A DNA stretch of 64,000 nucleotides from Paenibacillus sp. J31TS4 (GTDB lineage Bacteria > Bacillota > Bacilli > Paenibacillales > NBRC-103111), in NCBI RefSeq assembly GCF_018403265.1, contig NZ_BOSI01000001.1, positions 2,170,001 through 2,234,000 on the forward strand, given 5' to 3'. This document shows, piece by piece, positions 16,578 through 25,151 of this stretch. The position numbers and the translations under genes were made by a program. Position 1 is the stretch's first letter. Every line of letters starts with the position of its first letter. The notes beneath the pieces were generated by a model. The model did not search any database and was not told where the DNA came from. It saw only the letters and a list, made by a program, of their open reading frames with translations.

Positions 16578-17858
16578 ATGTTCTCTCTCCTGACGATTCC
16601 CGACTTCCGCCGCTTCTGGATAGCGCAGGTCATTTCCCAGCTCGGCGACGGCATGGCGCGAACGACCATTACTTACCTGGTTTCGGTTCTATCCGGAGAC
16701 CCACTCGCCATCGGTCTCGTGATTGTCCTCCAGCTGCTTCCCGGCGCCCTGTTCAGCATCTGGACCGGCCCGCTCGCGGACCGGTATTCGCGCAGGAGGC
16801 TCATGGCCGGAGCGGAGCTGTACAGCATGCTCTGCGTGCTCGCCATGCTTCCCTTCCTCCACTCGCTTCCTCTGCTGCTCGTGCTGATCGGGCTGCAGGG
16901 CATCGGCTCCGCCGTGTTCGACCCCTCGCGCACCGCATCCGTCCCGGATTTGGTGGGCAGCGAGCGGGTGACGCAGGCGGTCTCGTTCTCCCAGAGCACG
17001 TCCACCGTGCTCTCGATCGCCGGACCGTCGGCCGGCGCCCTGCTGCTGGCGCTTGATCATCTGCCGCTCGTCTTCTGGATCAACGGAGCGACCTTTCTGC
17101 TCTCGGCGCTGCTGCTTCTGACCCTGCCTCCGCTCCACCCGGCCAAGGGCGGCGGGTCCGGAACCGCTCCCGGCGAATCCTACCTCGCCTCGCTGCGAAG
17201 CGGTATCCGCTCCGTGCTGGCTCTGCCCGTCCTCCGCTTCCTGCTGCTGCTCGTGCTGCCCGTCTGCCTCACCGTCGGCGTCATCAACACGCTGCTCGTC
17301 GCCGTGATGACCCAAAGCTTCTCCGTCACGGCTTCCCTGTTCGGCTTGCTGCAGGCGTCCGTCGGCGCCGGAGCGGTCGCGGGGGCGGCCTTCCTCGGTC
17401 CGTGGCTGCTAAGGCGCTCGCGGGCGAATTGGCTGCTCGTGCTCGGCGCTGCGGGCATCGGCTTCTGGATGATTCTGGTCCTTCCGCTCGCCGCCATTCG
17501 GCCGCTCTGGGGAATGGCTCCGGTGTTCGTTTGGTGTATAATGGGAGGAGTTCTGAATGCGCTGATCAACGTCCCGCTGAACAGTCTGTTCCTCTGCGCG
17601 ACGCCGGCTTCCTATAGGGGAAGAAGCGCTTCCCTGTTCAAAGCTTTGACCAATACGTCTATTCTTGCGGGCGTGCTGGGAGGCGGCCTGGCCGCTTCGT
17701 ACGCCGGCCCTCTGTCCACCATGGCGGCCGCCGGCTGCCTGCTCGTCCTGTCAATATGCGTCTTCCCCGCGCTGGCCGGCTGGCGGGCGCTTGGAGCCGC
17801 CGGCGGGCGCGGGAGAGCGGCCTATCCGGAGACGGAGCCTGCCAGCGCCCCATCCTGA
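16578..17858 (+). CDS. MFS transporter (efflux type)
   Basis: A 426-aa protein with about 12 TM segments. It has the MFS motif A-like loop 'GPLADRYSRRRLM' between TM2 and TM3, an N-terminal 'FRRFWIAQVISQLGDGMART' typical of the enterobactin-exporter/MFS_3 group, and 'VFDPSRTASVPDLV' after TM4. It probably exports a drug or small hydrophobic molecule using the proton gradient. The ATG at 16578 has GAGG 7 nt upstream, while earlier in-frame starts would lie in the AT-rich control region. A regulator gene follows 15 nt later in the same operon. Confidence 0.85.
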   Translation: MFSLLTIPDFRRFWIAQVISQLGDGMARTTITYLVSVLSGDPLAIGLVIVLQLLPGALFSIWTGPLADRYSRRRLMAGAELYSMLCVLAMLPFLHSLPLLLVLIGLQGIGSAVFDPSRTASVPDLVGSERVTQAVSFSQSTSTVLSIAGPSAGALLLALDHLPLVFWINGATFLLSALLLLTLPPLHPAKGGGSGTAPGESYLASLRSGIRSVLALPVLRFLLLLVLPVCLTVGVINTLLVAVMTQSFSVTASLFGLLQASVGAGAVAGAAFLGPWLLRRSRANWLLVLGAAGIGFWMILVLPLAAIRPLWGMAPVFVWCIMGGVLNALINVPLNSLFLCATPASYRGRSASLFKALTNTSILAGVLGGGLAASYAGPLSTMAAAGCLLVLSICVFPALAGWRALGAAGGRGRAAYPETEPASAPS

Positions 17859-17873
17859 GAGAAGGGATGCTTC

Positions 17874-18461
17874 GTGAAAAAAATCAATTCGCTCGCCCTG
17901 ACCAAGCTTCTGCTCGACCCAAGGAGACGCACCATCCTGGACCTGGCGAAGGAACGGCCCGTCACCGTGGCGGAGCTGGCCGCGGCCATGGAAGAAAAGC
18001 CATCCCGCCTCTATTACCATGTCAAGCTGCTGGAGGAGGCAGAGCTGCTCGAGCTCGTGGAAACCCGGCAGCAGGGCAATCTGGTTGAGAAGCTGTACCG
18101 GGCCAAGAAACGGCAATCTTCTTTCCGCCTGGATCCCGAGCTGCTATCCCAGCATTCCGACGAGATTCTCGGGGAGGTTCGGAACGTGCTGGAGCCGGGC
18201 CTGCGGCTGCTTGCCAATGAGATGAAGGAAGGCAAGTCCCGGCCGGACAAGCATGTCGACCTGTCCATCTCCATTCGGCAGCTCACCGGCGCCGAATGGC
18301 GCGAGGCGCACCGCCACGCCTTCTCGTCCATTGGCAGCCAGCCCTCCGGCGAGAAGGACGAGGAGGAGGTCCTAACTCCTGAGGAGGCGGACAGGAAGAG
18401 CAAGTACGCTTTCGTGCTGCTCAGCTACCGGATCGAGGACGCGGAGCCCCCGGACGAATAA
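17874..18461 (+). CDS. Winged-helix (ArsR-like) transcriptional regulator
   Basis: A 195-aa DNA-binding protein. Residues about 8-75 form an ArsR/HTH_20-type winged helix: 'LDPRRRTILDLAKERPVTV', recognition helix 'SRLYYHVKLLEEAELLELV', and a wing 'NLVEKLYRAK'. The C-terminal ~110 residues are a helical, charged domain for effector binding or dimerisation. The start is GTG at 17874 with GAAGGG upstream. It lies 15 nt after the MFS gene, so it most likely controls that exporter, perhaps through the AT-rich repeats at 16518-16562. No CxC metal-binding pair is present, so it is not a typical metal sensor. Confidence 0.8.
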   Translation: MKKINSLALTKLLLDPRRRTILDLAKERPVTVAELAAAMEEKPSRLYYHVKLLEEAELLELVETRQQGNLVEKLYRAKKRQSSFRLDPELLSQHSDEILGEVRNVLEPGLRLLANEMKEGKSRPDKHVDLSISIRQLTGAEWREAHRHAFSSIGSQPSGEKDEEEVLTPEEADRKSKYAFVLLSYRIEDAEPPDE

Positions 18462-18491
18462 GCCGGCCTGCTCTGGCCGGCCGGAGCGAGT

Positions 18492-18537
18492 GCAAAAGGG
18501 GAAGCCAAGAACTTTTGTTCCTGGCCTCCCCTTTTGC
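18492..18537. terminator. Bidirectional terminator
   Basis: A long stem of about 21 bp (GCAAAAGGGG... / ...CCCCTTTTGC) with two G-U pairs separates the plus-strand MFS operon from the minus-strand acetyltransferase gene. Confidence 0.8.
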
Positions 18538-18545
18538 TTGTACCG

Positions 18546-19178
18546 TTATAATTCTTTTATTTTTGTCAGATCCCCGCTGCATAGCGTTTCCAGATGATCG
18601 AAAATTTTGCCAGCAGGCCAATCCCACCATTTTAGGGCCAGAAGATACTCGATAAGGTCGTCATCGAATCGTTTCTTAATCACTTTACAGGGATTCCCCC
18701 CGGCAATATGGTAAGCGGGAACATCTTTTACAACGACAGAATTGGCTGCAATGATGGCTCCATCCCCAATATGTACACCGGGCATTACCGTGACATTTTG
18801 ACCGATCCATACATCGTTTCCAATGACTGTATCCCCTTTAAGGGGCAAATCCGACAGTGCCGGAGTCGATTTCTCCCACCCATGGCCCATAATGTTAAAT
18901 GGGTAGGTCGTGACACTGCACATTCTATGGTTTGCGCCATTCATGACAAACTCAATGCCCTTCGCTATTGCGCAAAACTTCCCGATAATCAGTTTATCTC
19001 CGATAAATTCATAATGATGGGTGACATGTTCTTCAAACTTCTCAGCACCGTTGCTGTCGTCATAATAGGTATAGTCACCGATCATGATGTTGGGGCGTGT
19101 GACGACGTTTTTAATGTAACAAATGCTTTTAATGGCCTCATTCGGGTAGATGGCATTCGGATCCGGTCCATATGGCAT
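18546..19178 (-). CDS. Vat-family (xenobiotic) O-acetyltransferase
   Basis: A 210-aa left-handed beta-helix acetyltransferase with hexapeptide repeats ('VIGNDVWIGQNVTVMPGVHI', 'GDGAIIAANSVVVKDV', 'AYHIAGGNPCKVIKKRF'). The features 'PNIMIGDYTYYDD', 'HVTHHYEFIGDKLIIGKFCAIA' and catalytic His84 in 'MNGANHRM' place it close to Vat streptogramin A acetyltransferases and chromosomal CatB-related enzymes. It would transfer acetyl from acetyl-CoA to a hydroxyl of a drug such as streptogramin A; actual resistance is not shown. The gene is visibly AT-richer than its neighbours, with different codon use, so recent transfer is likely. The start has AGGGAGGG upstream. Confidence 0.85.
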   Translation of the reverse strand: MPYGPDPNAIYPNEAIKSICYIKNVVTRPNIMIGDYTYYDDSNGAEKFEEHVTHHYEFIGDKLIIGKFCAIAKGIEFVMNGANHRMCSVTTYPFNIMGHGWEKSTPALSDLPLKGDTVIGNDVWIGQNVTVMPGVHIGDGAIIAANSVVVKDVPAYHIAGGNPCKVIKKRFDDDLIEYLLALKWWDWPAGKIFDHLETLCSGDLTKIKEL

Positions 19179-19220
19179 TTCAAATTCCCTCCCTCGTGTT
19201 CTATTCCTAACGGGTTCGGC

Positions 19221-19249
19221 TTAATAGGAGCTTCTATTGACTACCACAA
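19221..19249 (-). promoter_or_regulatory. Promoter of the Vat-like gene
   Basis: On the minus strand TTGTGG (complement of 19244-19249), a 17-bp spacer and TATTAA (complement of 19221-19226). Confidence 0.45.
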
Positions 19250-19310
19250 GTTTAGCATTTTTTGGTACATCTGCAGGAATTGCTTTCTACGAATATGCCT
19301 ATCTTGCATA

Positions 19311-19349
19311 AAAACGACTTTGCCCGCCGCCTGCAGGCAAAGTCGTTTT
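19311..19349 (-). terminator. Terminator of the sugar ABC/HAD operon
   Basis: AAAACGACTTTGCC and GGCAAAGTCGTTTT form a perfect 14-bp stem. On the minus strand it ends in a T run. Confidence 0.9.
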
Positions 19350-19378
19350 TGGTTGCATCCCACGCCCGTGTCGGCGCC

Positions 19379-20146
19379 TTACAGGCAGCCGGGCAGCTCC
19401 GTCAAGCTGCCGATGGCGTAGGCCGGCACGTAGGCCGCCGGCAGCGGAGACGCCGCGAGCGGCGGGCATTCCGCCTTAAGCTTGGCTTCGCACAACGCGA
19501 GGAAGCGCGGGTCCCTGGGCCGCTCCGCCGGCGCCAGCGCCAGCACGTCGTCCGGCAGGCTGCGGTGGATGAACACCGCCGGGACGCCCGCCCGGTTCGC
19601 GAGGCCGACGTCATGATCGAGCCGGTCCCCGACGTGGGCGACGATCTCGCCGGACTGCCGCAGCCCATCCAGGATCGCTTCGTCCGGCTTGCCGCAGCCC
19701 GCTCTCTCGGGGGTGACGATTTCCTCAAAGCAGTCGTACAGCCCGAGCGCTTCCATCACCGGAGACTGGTACTTGAAAAAGCCGTTCGTCACCGTAGCAA
19801 GCGAGTAGCCCTGCTCGCGGAGCCGCCGCAGCACCGGCAGCACGGCTTCCTCAAGCAAGAAGATCTTCGGCGACACGCAGTGCTTGCGGACAAGCTCCTC
19901 CACATCGACCGTTCCCGCGATTCCGAGCTCCCGAAGCTGGCACTGCACCATATCGTCCCAGTCGTAAGCTGCGACGGTCTGGTTCTCCTGCATCCGCTTC
20001 TCGTGCTCCGCATAGAGCAGCCGGGACACTCCCCGGTCTTCCTGGAGCTGCTCGGTGAAGAACGCATCCAGATCGGGGAAGACCCATTTCCCGAACGGGT
20101 TCTGCATCAGCGTCCCGTCGAGATCGAACGTAATCCACTTCTTCAT
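19379..20146 (-). CDS. HAD-family hydrolase
   Basis: A 255-aa haloacid-dehalogenase-type phosphatase. Motif I is 'TFDLDGTL' (nucleophile Asp8, acid/base Asp10), motif II 'TVTNG', motif III the Lys in 'CGKPDEAIL', and motif IV 'HVGDRLDHDVGLA'. A helical cap lies between motifs I and II (about residues 20-95). The start codon overlaps the stop of the ABC permease gene as TAATG, so it is translationally coupled to a sugar importer. It may dephosphorylate the imported sugar's phosphate or a by-product; the substrate is unknown. Confidence 0.88.
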   Translation of the reverse strand: MKKWITFDLDGTLMQNPFGKWVFPDLDAFFTEQLQEDRGVSRLLYAEHEKRMQENQTVAAYDWDDMVQCQLRELGIAGTVDVEELVRKHCVSPKIFLLEEAVLPVLRRLREQGYSLATVTNGFFKYQSPVMEALGLYDCFEEIVTPERAGCGKPDEAILDGLRQSGEIVAHVGDRLDHDVGLANRAGVPAVFIHRSLPDDVLALAPAERPRDPRFLALCEAKLKAECPPLAASPLPAAYVPAYAIGSLTELPGCL

Positions 20147-20967
20147 TACTTAACCGCTCCTGTCGTCATGCCTTCGATAAACTGCCGCGAGGCGAAGAGG
20201 AAGGCAAGGATCATCGGGAGAGAAGACAGCGTGAGACCGCAGAACAGCAGGTTCCAGTCTGTATCATGTTCCCCAAATAAGGTTAACATTCCCAGCGGGA
20301 TTGTGCCAAGCTCTGTGCTCTTAATGAAGATAAGCGGATAGAAAAAGTCGTTCCAGATGCCGATCAAATCGACGATACTGACTGTCGCAAGCGCCGGACG
20401 CATGAGCGGCAGGACGATTTTGTAATACACCTGAAACCCGTTGCAGCCGTCCATCCGGGCGCTCTGGTCGAGCTCCTTGGGGAGTGTCCGGAAGAAGCCA
20501 TAGAACACGAACACCGCAAACGAGATGTGCCCGGCCACATAGACGATGATGAGAGACGTCAGCGTATCGAGCAGGTTCAGCTTCAGCATCATCATGTACA
20601 GCGGTGAGATCGCCAGCTTCATCGGGAGCATGAGCCCCAGCATGAAGAAGAACAGCAGCATGCCGTTCCACTTGAACGTATACCGCGACAGATAGAATGC
20701 CGCCATCGACGAGACAAGCAGGATCAGGAAAACCGACACGCTGCTCACCAGCAGACTGTTCAAAAAGTAATCGGAGAAGTGCACCTGCTTCCACACCTCG
20801 ATATAGTTGTCGAGGGTGAAGCTCTTGGGCAGGCCGAGCGGCGAGGTCATAATCTCCATATTCGTCTTGAACGACGACATGATCATTAGAAAGATTGGAT
20901 AAATCGACAAAAAGGTAAACAGGGCCAGGATCAGGTATTTGAGGCCCTGCTGCATGCGAAGCGCCAA
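20146..20967 (-). CDS. Carbohydrate ABC transporter permease (MalG type)
   Basis: A 273-aa inner-membrane permease with six TM segments. It has the binding-protein-dependent EAA loop 'ELDQSARMDGCNGFQVYYKIVLPLMRP' region that docks the ATPase. The sequence resembles MalG/AraQ-type permeases of CUT1 sugar importers. The start is probably the TTG at 20967 (GGAGGGG 8 nt upstream); the ATG at 20955 is 20 nt away from that site. It follows the partner permease by 40 nt. No ATP-binding gene is in the operon, so it must share a general ATPase such as MsmX, as CUT1 systems of Bacillales usually do. Confidence 0.92.
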   Translation of the reverse strand: MALRMQQGLKYLILALFTFLSIYPIFLMIMSSFKTNMEIMTSPLGLPKSFTLDNYIEVWKQVHFSDYFLNSLLVSSVSVFLILLVSSMAAFYLSRYTFKWNGMLLFFFMLGLMLPMKLAISPLYMMMLKLNLLDTLTSLIIVYVAGHISFAVFVFYGFFRTLPKELDQSARMDGCNGFQVYYKIVLPLMRPALATVSIVDLIGIWNDFFYPLIFIKSTELGTIPLGMLTLFGEHDTDWNLLFCGLTLSSLPMILAFLFASRQFIEGMTTGAVK

Positions 20968-21007
20968 CTCGCTCCCCTCCTGTTCCTCTAATCTGTAGAC
21001 GCTGCCG

Positions 21008-21967
21008 TCAGCTGTCGACTTCCTTGCCCCGGAAGAAATACATGGACACGAATGTCGCACCGGCGATCAGGATGAGCAGAATGACCGCAAGCGCGGAGCC
21101 GAGCCCGATCGAATCGCCGCCGCTGACCGAGCCGAAGGCGAGCCGGTAGAAGTAAAGCGCCAGCACGTCCGTCGAATAATAGGGACCGCCCGACGACCCC
21201 TGCATCGCAAAGATCAGCTCGAACGCCTCGAACGCGCCGATGAACGTCAGAATGGTCATGATCATGATCGACGACATCGCGAGCGGGATGGTGATCTTGA
21301 ACACCATCCGGAGGCCTGAGGCCCCGTCGATCCGGGCCGCCTCGTAGATCTCCGGCGAGATCGCCTGCAGGCCGACAAGGAAGATGAGCATCGCGAAGCC
21401 GAAGCCGTACCAGCTGTTGATGAGCACGATCGTATACAGCGCCGTATCGGGGCTGCCGAGCCAAGGCCGGGCGAGCGACTCAAGGCCGATCTTGCCGAGG
21501 AAGGTGTTCAGAGCGCCATACGTCGGATTGAGAATCAGGCTGAACAGGAACCCGACGACAATGACCGACAGCAGCTTGGGCAGGAAAAACACGGTCTTGA
21601 AAAATTCCTTGCCCTTGATCTTGCTGTTAATGAAGAGCGCCAGGATGAAGGCGACGATCATCTTCGCCAGCATGGTGCCGACGAAGTAGATGACGTTGTG
21701 CCCAAGCGCCCGGGTGAACGTCTCCTTGAAGGGAGATTCGGTGAACAGCCGCACAAAATTGTTCAGGCCGATGAATTCGCCCCGCGTCAGCCCCTTCCAC
21801 GAGAAGAAGCTGTTGAGAAGCGCCTGGAGAATTGGATAGATCATGAAGCCGACGTAAAAGATAAGCGCCGGGAGCAGGAACAGGTGCACCAGGTGGCGCG
21901 ACAGCGGCTTCTTCTTGACAGCCGCACGCACGACCGGGGCTTCGTTCAAGTCGTTGATGGCCCGCAT
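21008..21967 (-). CDS. Carbohydrate ABC transporter permease (MalF/UgpA type)
   Basis: A 319-aa permease with six TM segments. The EAA loop reads 'PEIYEAARIDGASGLRMVF' followed by 'KITIPLAMSS'. The N-terminus starts with a cytoplasmic basic segment (VKKKPLSRH) before TM1. It pairs with the MalG-type permease to form the channel of a CUT1 sugar importer. The start ATG at 21967 has AAAGGAG upstream. It lies between the binding-protein gene and the second permease gene in one minus-strand operon. Confidence 0.93.
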   Translation of the reverse strand: MRAINDLNEAPVVRAAVKKKPLSRHLVHLFLLPALIFYVGFMIYPILQALLNSFFSWKGLTRGEFIGLNNFVRLFTESPFKETFTRALGHNVIYFVGTMLAKMIVAFILALFINSKIKGKEFFKTVFFLPKLLSVIVVGFLFSLILNPTYGALNTFLGKIGLESLARPWLGSPDTALYTIVLINSWYGFGFAMLIFLVGLQAISPEIYEAARIDGASGLRMVFKITIPLAMSSIMIMTILTFIGAFEAFELIFAMQGSSGGPYYSTDVLALYFYRLAFGSVSGGDSIGLGSALAVILLILIAGATFVSMYFFRGKEVDS

Positions 21968-22043
21968 GGGACGCTCCTTTCCCCTTCCGCAATCTGCCGG
22001 ACCGCCCCTCGGAAGGAACGGCGGCGGCCCGGAGAGCGCCGGC

Positions 22044-23357
22044 TTACTTCGCCGGCTTGAACCATTTGTCAGCCGACGCTTGGGTGTCCTCGGCTACCTT
22101 CTCCGGCGTCAGCTTGCCGATGTACATACCTTGCAGCGAATCCTCGAACGTCGTCTTAGTCGTCGGCGTGCCCTGGCTGAAGTTGGTCAGCATCAGATAA
22201 GGGGTGCTGCTCTTCTCGCTCTGCTCCGCCATCCGCTTGAGCAGCTCGTTCTTGGGCGCCACTCCCTTGATCGGGCTGACTCGCGTCAGCTGGTCGCTGA
22301 ACGCCTGCCCGAACTTGTTCGAGGCGATGAACTCGATGAACTTCATAGCCTGGTCCTTATGCTTCGTGCTCTTAGCTACGCCGTAGGAGCCGTCAACCCA
22401 GGTCGCGATCTGCGCAGGCTGGCCCTTCTGGGCGGACAATCCCGGGAAGTAGTCGACCTCGAACGCGAGCTTATTGGCTTCGAACGTCTCGAGCCGGTGG
22501 CTGCCGTTGATGTACATCGCCGCCTTGCCGGTATAGAACAGCGCCTGCGCGTCCTTGTCCTCGAGCGCGACGAAGTCTTTGGGGAAGAACGTCTCCATCT
22601 GCTTCATCCGCTTGATCGAGTCGACGAATTTGGCGTCCTTGAAATTGGTCGCGCCCTTGAGCACCGACGAGACGAATTCGTTGCCCCCGTATGCGCTCGG
22701 GCCGAGCACGGCGTGCGTCATCGACAGCAGATAAGCGGCCTTGCCGGATTGAGCGACCGGAATGATGTTTTTGGATTTGAGCGTCTCACAGACCTTGACG
22801 AATTCCTCCCAAGTCTCGGGCACTTGGATGTTGTTGTCCTGGAACAGCTTCTTGTTATAAAACACGACGGCGTTGTTCAGCATGAACGGAATGCCGTATA
22901 CCTTGTTGTCGGTTCCGCGCGCCGCGTCCTGATAGGCGGCCGGAATATTCTCGATTCCTTTGACGCCGTCAACGGGCAGCAGGTAGCCCGCGTCCGCGAT
23001 CGCCTTGGCTCCGTCATACGGGCGCAGCTGGAAAATATCGACGCCGGTTCCGGACTGCAGCGTATTGCCGAGAATCGTGTTGTATTCGGTTGATTTGAAC
23101 GGCTTGAATTCCACATCAATGTCGGGATTCTCTTTCTTGAATTCGGCAATGATCTTCTCGTAGCCTTCCTTGTCCTCGGGCCGCCAGCTGTACATCGTCA
23201 GCTTGACCTTTTCTCCCTTGGCCCCTGTTACGGCCGGGCTCGTTCCCGGACTGGCGGTCGAAGCGTCGCCAGTTTTGGTACCGCTTTCACCGCAGCCCGC
23301 GAGAATACCGCCTGCAAGAATTGCGACAGAACCAAGCACTGCTACTTGCTTTTTCAT
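22044..23357 (-). CDS. Sugar-binding lipoprotein of an ABC transporter
   Basis: A 437-aa solute-binding protein of family 1. A signal peptide ends in the lipobox ILAGC (Cys at about residue 22), followed by a Gly/Ser/Thr linker. The mature protein shows the cluster features 'IIAEFKKENPDIDVEFKPF', 'WEEFVKVCETLKSKNIIP', 'GKAAMYINGSH' and 'KFIEFIASNKFGQAFSD'. It captures an extracellular oligosaccharide or similar ligand and delivers it to the two permeases. It is the first gene of the operon (start with GGAGGATTAGGA upstream), with a promoter at 23407-23435. Confidence 0.93.
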   Translation of the reverse strand: MKKQVAVLGSVAILAGGILAGCGESGTKTGDASTASPGTSPAVTGAKGEKVKLTMYSWRPEDKEGYEKIIAEFKKENPDIDVEFKPFKSTEYNTILGNTLQSGTGVDIFQLRPYDGAKAIADAGYLLPVDGVKGIENIPAAYQDAARGTDNKVYGIPFMLNNAVVFYNKKLFQDNNIQVPETWEEFVKVCETLKSKNIIPVAQSGKAAYLLSMTHAVLGPSAYGGNEFVSSVLKGATNFKDAKFVDSIKRMKQMETFFPKDFVALEDKDAQALFYTGKAAMYINGSHRLETFEANKLAFEVDYFPGLSAQKGQPAQIATWVDGSYGVAKSTKHKDQAMKFIEFIASNKFGQAFSDQLTRVSPIKGVAPKNELLKRMAEQSEKSSTPYLMLTNFSQGTPTTKTTFEDSLQGMYIGKLTPEKVAEDTQASADKWFKPAK

Positions 23358-23406
23358 TCCTAATCCTCCCCCACACCAGGTTAATAATGGAATAATATTT
23401 TATTAT

Positions 23407-23435
23407 AGTGTACGTGTTATGTAATAATATGACAA
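23407..23435 (-). promoter_or_regulatory. Promoter of the sugar ABC operon
   Basis: On the minus strand TTGTCA (complement of 23430-23435), a 17-bp spacer and TACACT (complement of 23407-23412). The area is strongly AT-rich. Confidence 0.5.
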
Positions 23436-23484
23436 CATCTTTTTTGTTTCTACACCATTTTCCTTTCTCGGGATGCGAAGCTCG

Positions 23485-23523
23485 AAAAAAGGGGACAGCT
23501 CCCGATGACGGGAGCCGTTCCCG
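23485..23523 (-). terminator. Terminator of amt
   Basis: A GC-rich stem (GCTCCCG / CGGGAGC core, GATG-type loop) is followed on the minus strand by CCCCTTTTTT. Confidence 0.85.
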
Positions 23524-23537
23524 CTACGGAGAGGCGC

Positions 23538-24854
23538 CTAGACGCCGAGCTCCGTTCTGAGCTTCTCGCGCGCCGGGGTCCCGGAAGCCGCGAGCGCTGC
23601 CGCTTCCTTCATTTGCTCCGGATAGCCGTAGCTGCCGTGCTCGCTCAAGTCGAGCCCGATGACCTCCTCCTCTTCCGTGACGCGAATGCCGATCGTCGCC
23701 TTCATGATGGACAGAATCGCGTAGGAGACCAGGAATGCGAAGGCGCCGCAGGCGACGATGCCGAGCGCTTGAACGCCGAGCTGGCTGAAGCCGCCGCCGT
23801 AGAATAGACCCGCCTGGCCGACGCCCACCTTCTCCGCAAGCTCCGGCGTGGCGAACAGACCGTTCGAGAGCGTGCCCCAGACGCCGGCTGTCCCGTGAGC
23901 CGAGAGCGCGTAGATCGGGTCGTCGATCCGCAGCTTTTCGAAGAACGCCATGCTGGCTACGACGACCACGCCGGCGATGAGGCCGACGACCATCGCCGCC
24001 CACGGTGCGACGAAGGCGCAGGAGGCGGTAATGGCGACAAGTCCCGCAAGCGCTCCGTTCAGCATTGACGAAACATCCGCCTTGCCCATCGCCATCCAGG
24101 AGACGATCAGCGCCGCCACGGCGCCGCCCGCCGCGCCGAGCTGGGTATTGACCGCGACATAGCCGAAAAAGCCGCCGTCCCCCGCCGTAATGGTGCTCCC
24201 GGCGTTGAATCCGAACCAGCCGACCCACAAAATCATGACGCCGAGCGTCGTGAACACCTGGTTATGTCCCGGAATCTGGTTCGGCTTGCCGTCCTTCGTA
24301 TATTTGCCGATCCGCGGCTTCAGGAGCAGCGTCGCCGCCAAAGCGGCCATAGCCCCCGTCAGATGGACAACGGTGGAGCCTGCGAAATCCTGCTTGCCGT
24401 GCTCGGCCAGCCAGCCGCCTCCCCAGATCCAGTGGGCGATGACCGGATAGACGATTGCCGAGAACGCGACCGCAAAGATCAGATAGGCCGACAGCTTGGC
24501 GCGCTCCGCGAATCCTCCCCATGCGACCGACATCGAGATGGCTGCGAACGCCAGCTGGAAGAGAAACATAACCGTCGGCGCCACGATGCTGCCCTCCGGA
24601 ACCCCCATCGTGTTGAAGCCGAAGTAGTCGCCCCAGCCGAGCAGCACTCCTCCCTGGGAGCCGAATATAAAGGCGTATCCGACCGCCCAAAACACTAGCG
24701 TCACGATCCCGACCGTAAAAACGGTCTTGCCCGCAATATGCCCCGCGTTCTTCATTCTCGTGGAACCGGACTCCAGCAGAATGAAGCCGCATTGCATGAA
24801 CAGCACCAGAATTGCTCCCAGCATCGTCCATATCCCGTTTACGCCTACTTCCAT
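23538..24854 (-). CDS. amt: Ammonium transporter Amt
   Basis: A 438-aa membrane protein with 11 TM segments that conducts ammonium. The family signature 'DFAGSTVVHLTGAMAALAA' contains the first pore His, and 'ALSAHGTAGVWGTLSNG' the second. The N-terminal 'WTMLGAILVLFMQCGFILLESG' and the cytoplasmic C-terminal 'IGLDLSEHGSYGYPE' (the gating tail contacted by PII) are canonical. No glnK follows, which is unusual for this family. A GlnR/TnrA-type site overlaps its -35 (25020-25036), so it is expected to respond to nitrogen supply. Start ATG 24854 with GAGG 8 nt upstream. Confidence 0.95.
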   Translation of the reverse strand: MEVGVNGIWTMLGAILVLFMQCGFILLESGSTRMKNAGHIAGKTVFTVGIVTLVFWAVGYAFIFGSQGGVLLGWGDYFGFNTMGVPEGSIVAPTVMFLFQLAFAAISMSVAWGGFAERAKLSAYLIFAVAFSAIVYPVIAHWIWGGGWLAEHGKQDFAGSTVVHLTGAMAALAATLLLKPRIGKYTKDGKPNQIPGHNQVFTTLGVMILWVGWFGFNAGSTITAGDGGFFGYVAVNTQLGAAGGAVAALIVSWMAMGKADVSSMLNGALAGLVAITASCAFVAPWAAMVVGLIAGVVVVASMAFFEKLRIDDPIYALSAHGTAGVWGTLSNGLFATPELAEKVGVGQAGLFYGGGFSQLGVQALGIVACGAFAFLVSYAILSIMKATIGIRVTEEEEVIGLDLSEHGSYGYPEQMKEAAALAASGTPAREKLRTELGV

Positions 24855-24995
24855 CTCCCCAACCTCACTTCGTGTAAGATTTCATTCCACACTTCCTGCC
24901 ACCTTGGGCAAAACCGCCCCATTTACCGCCTCTACCCCTCCTTTTTCGGAAGAAACATCCCCTTTTTCATCCTCCGGAAAAGAGATGATGCGAGT

Positions 24996-25025
24996 ATTTT
25001 ACTGAAGAATTAACATTTGTGTCAA
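24996..25025 (-). promoter_or_regulatory. amt promoter
   Basis: On the minus strand TTGACA (complement of 25020-25025), an 18-bp spacer and TAAAAT (complement of 24996-25001). Confidence 0.65.
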
Positions 25026-25036
25026 TATACTTTACA
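25020..25036 (-). promoter_or_regulatory. GlnR/TnrA-type operator of amt
   Basis: On the minus strand TGTAA-AGTATAT-TGACA fits the TGTNA-N7-TNACA consensus exactly. It overlaps the -35 hexamer. Confidence 0.65.
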
Positions 25037-25122
25037 CAAAATCGATTGATTTTTTTCATATATAACTTGTAATGTTAGGTATTGGCGGTAAAGAGGCTCT
25101 CTCTATGAAAACCTAACATGAA

Positions 25123-25151
25123 TTGACAAGAAGCACTTTATAATTTATACT
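25123..25151 (+). promoter_or_regulatory. perR promoter
   Basis: TTGACA (25123-25128), a 17-bp spacer and TATACT (25146-25151), directly upstream of the Fur-family gene. Confidence 0.75.
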
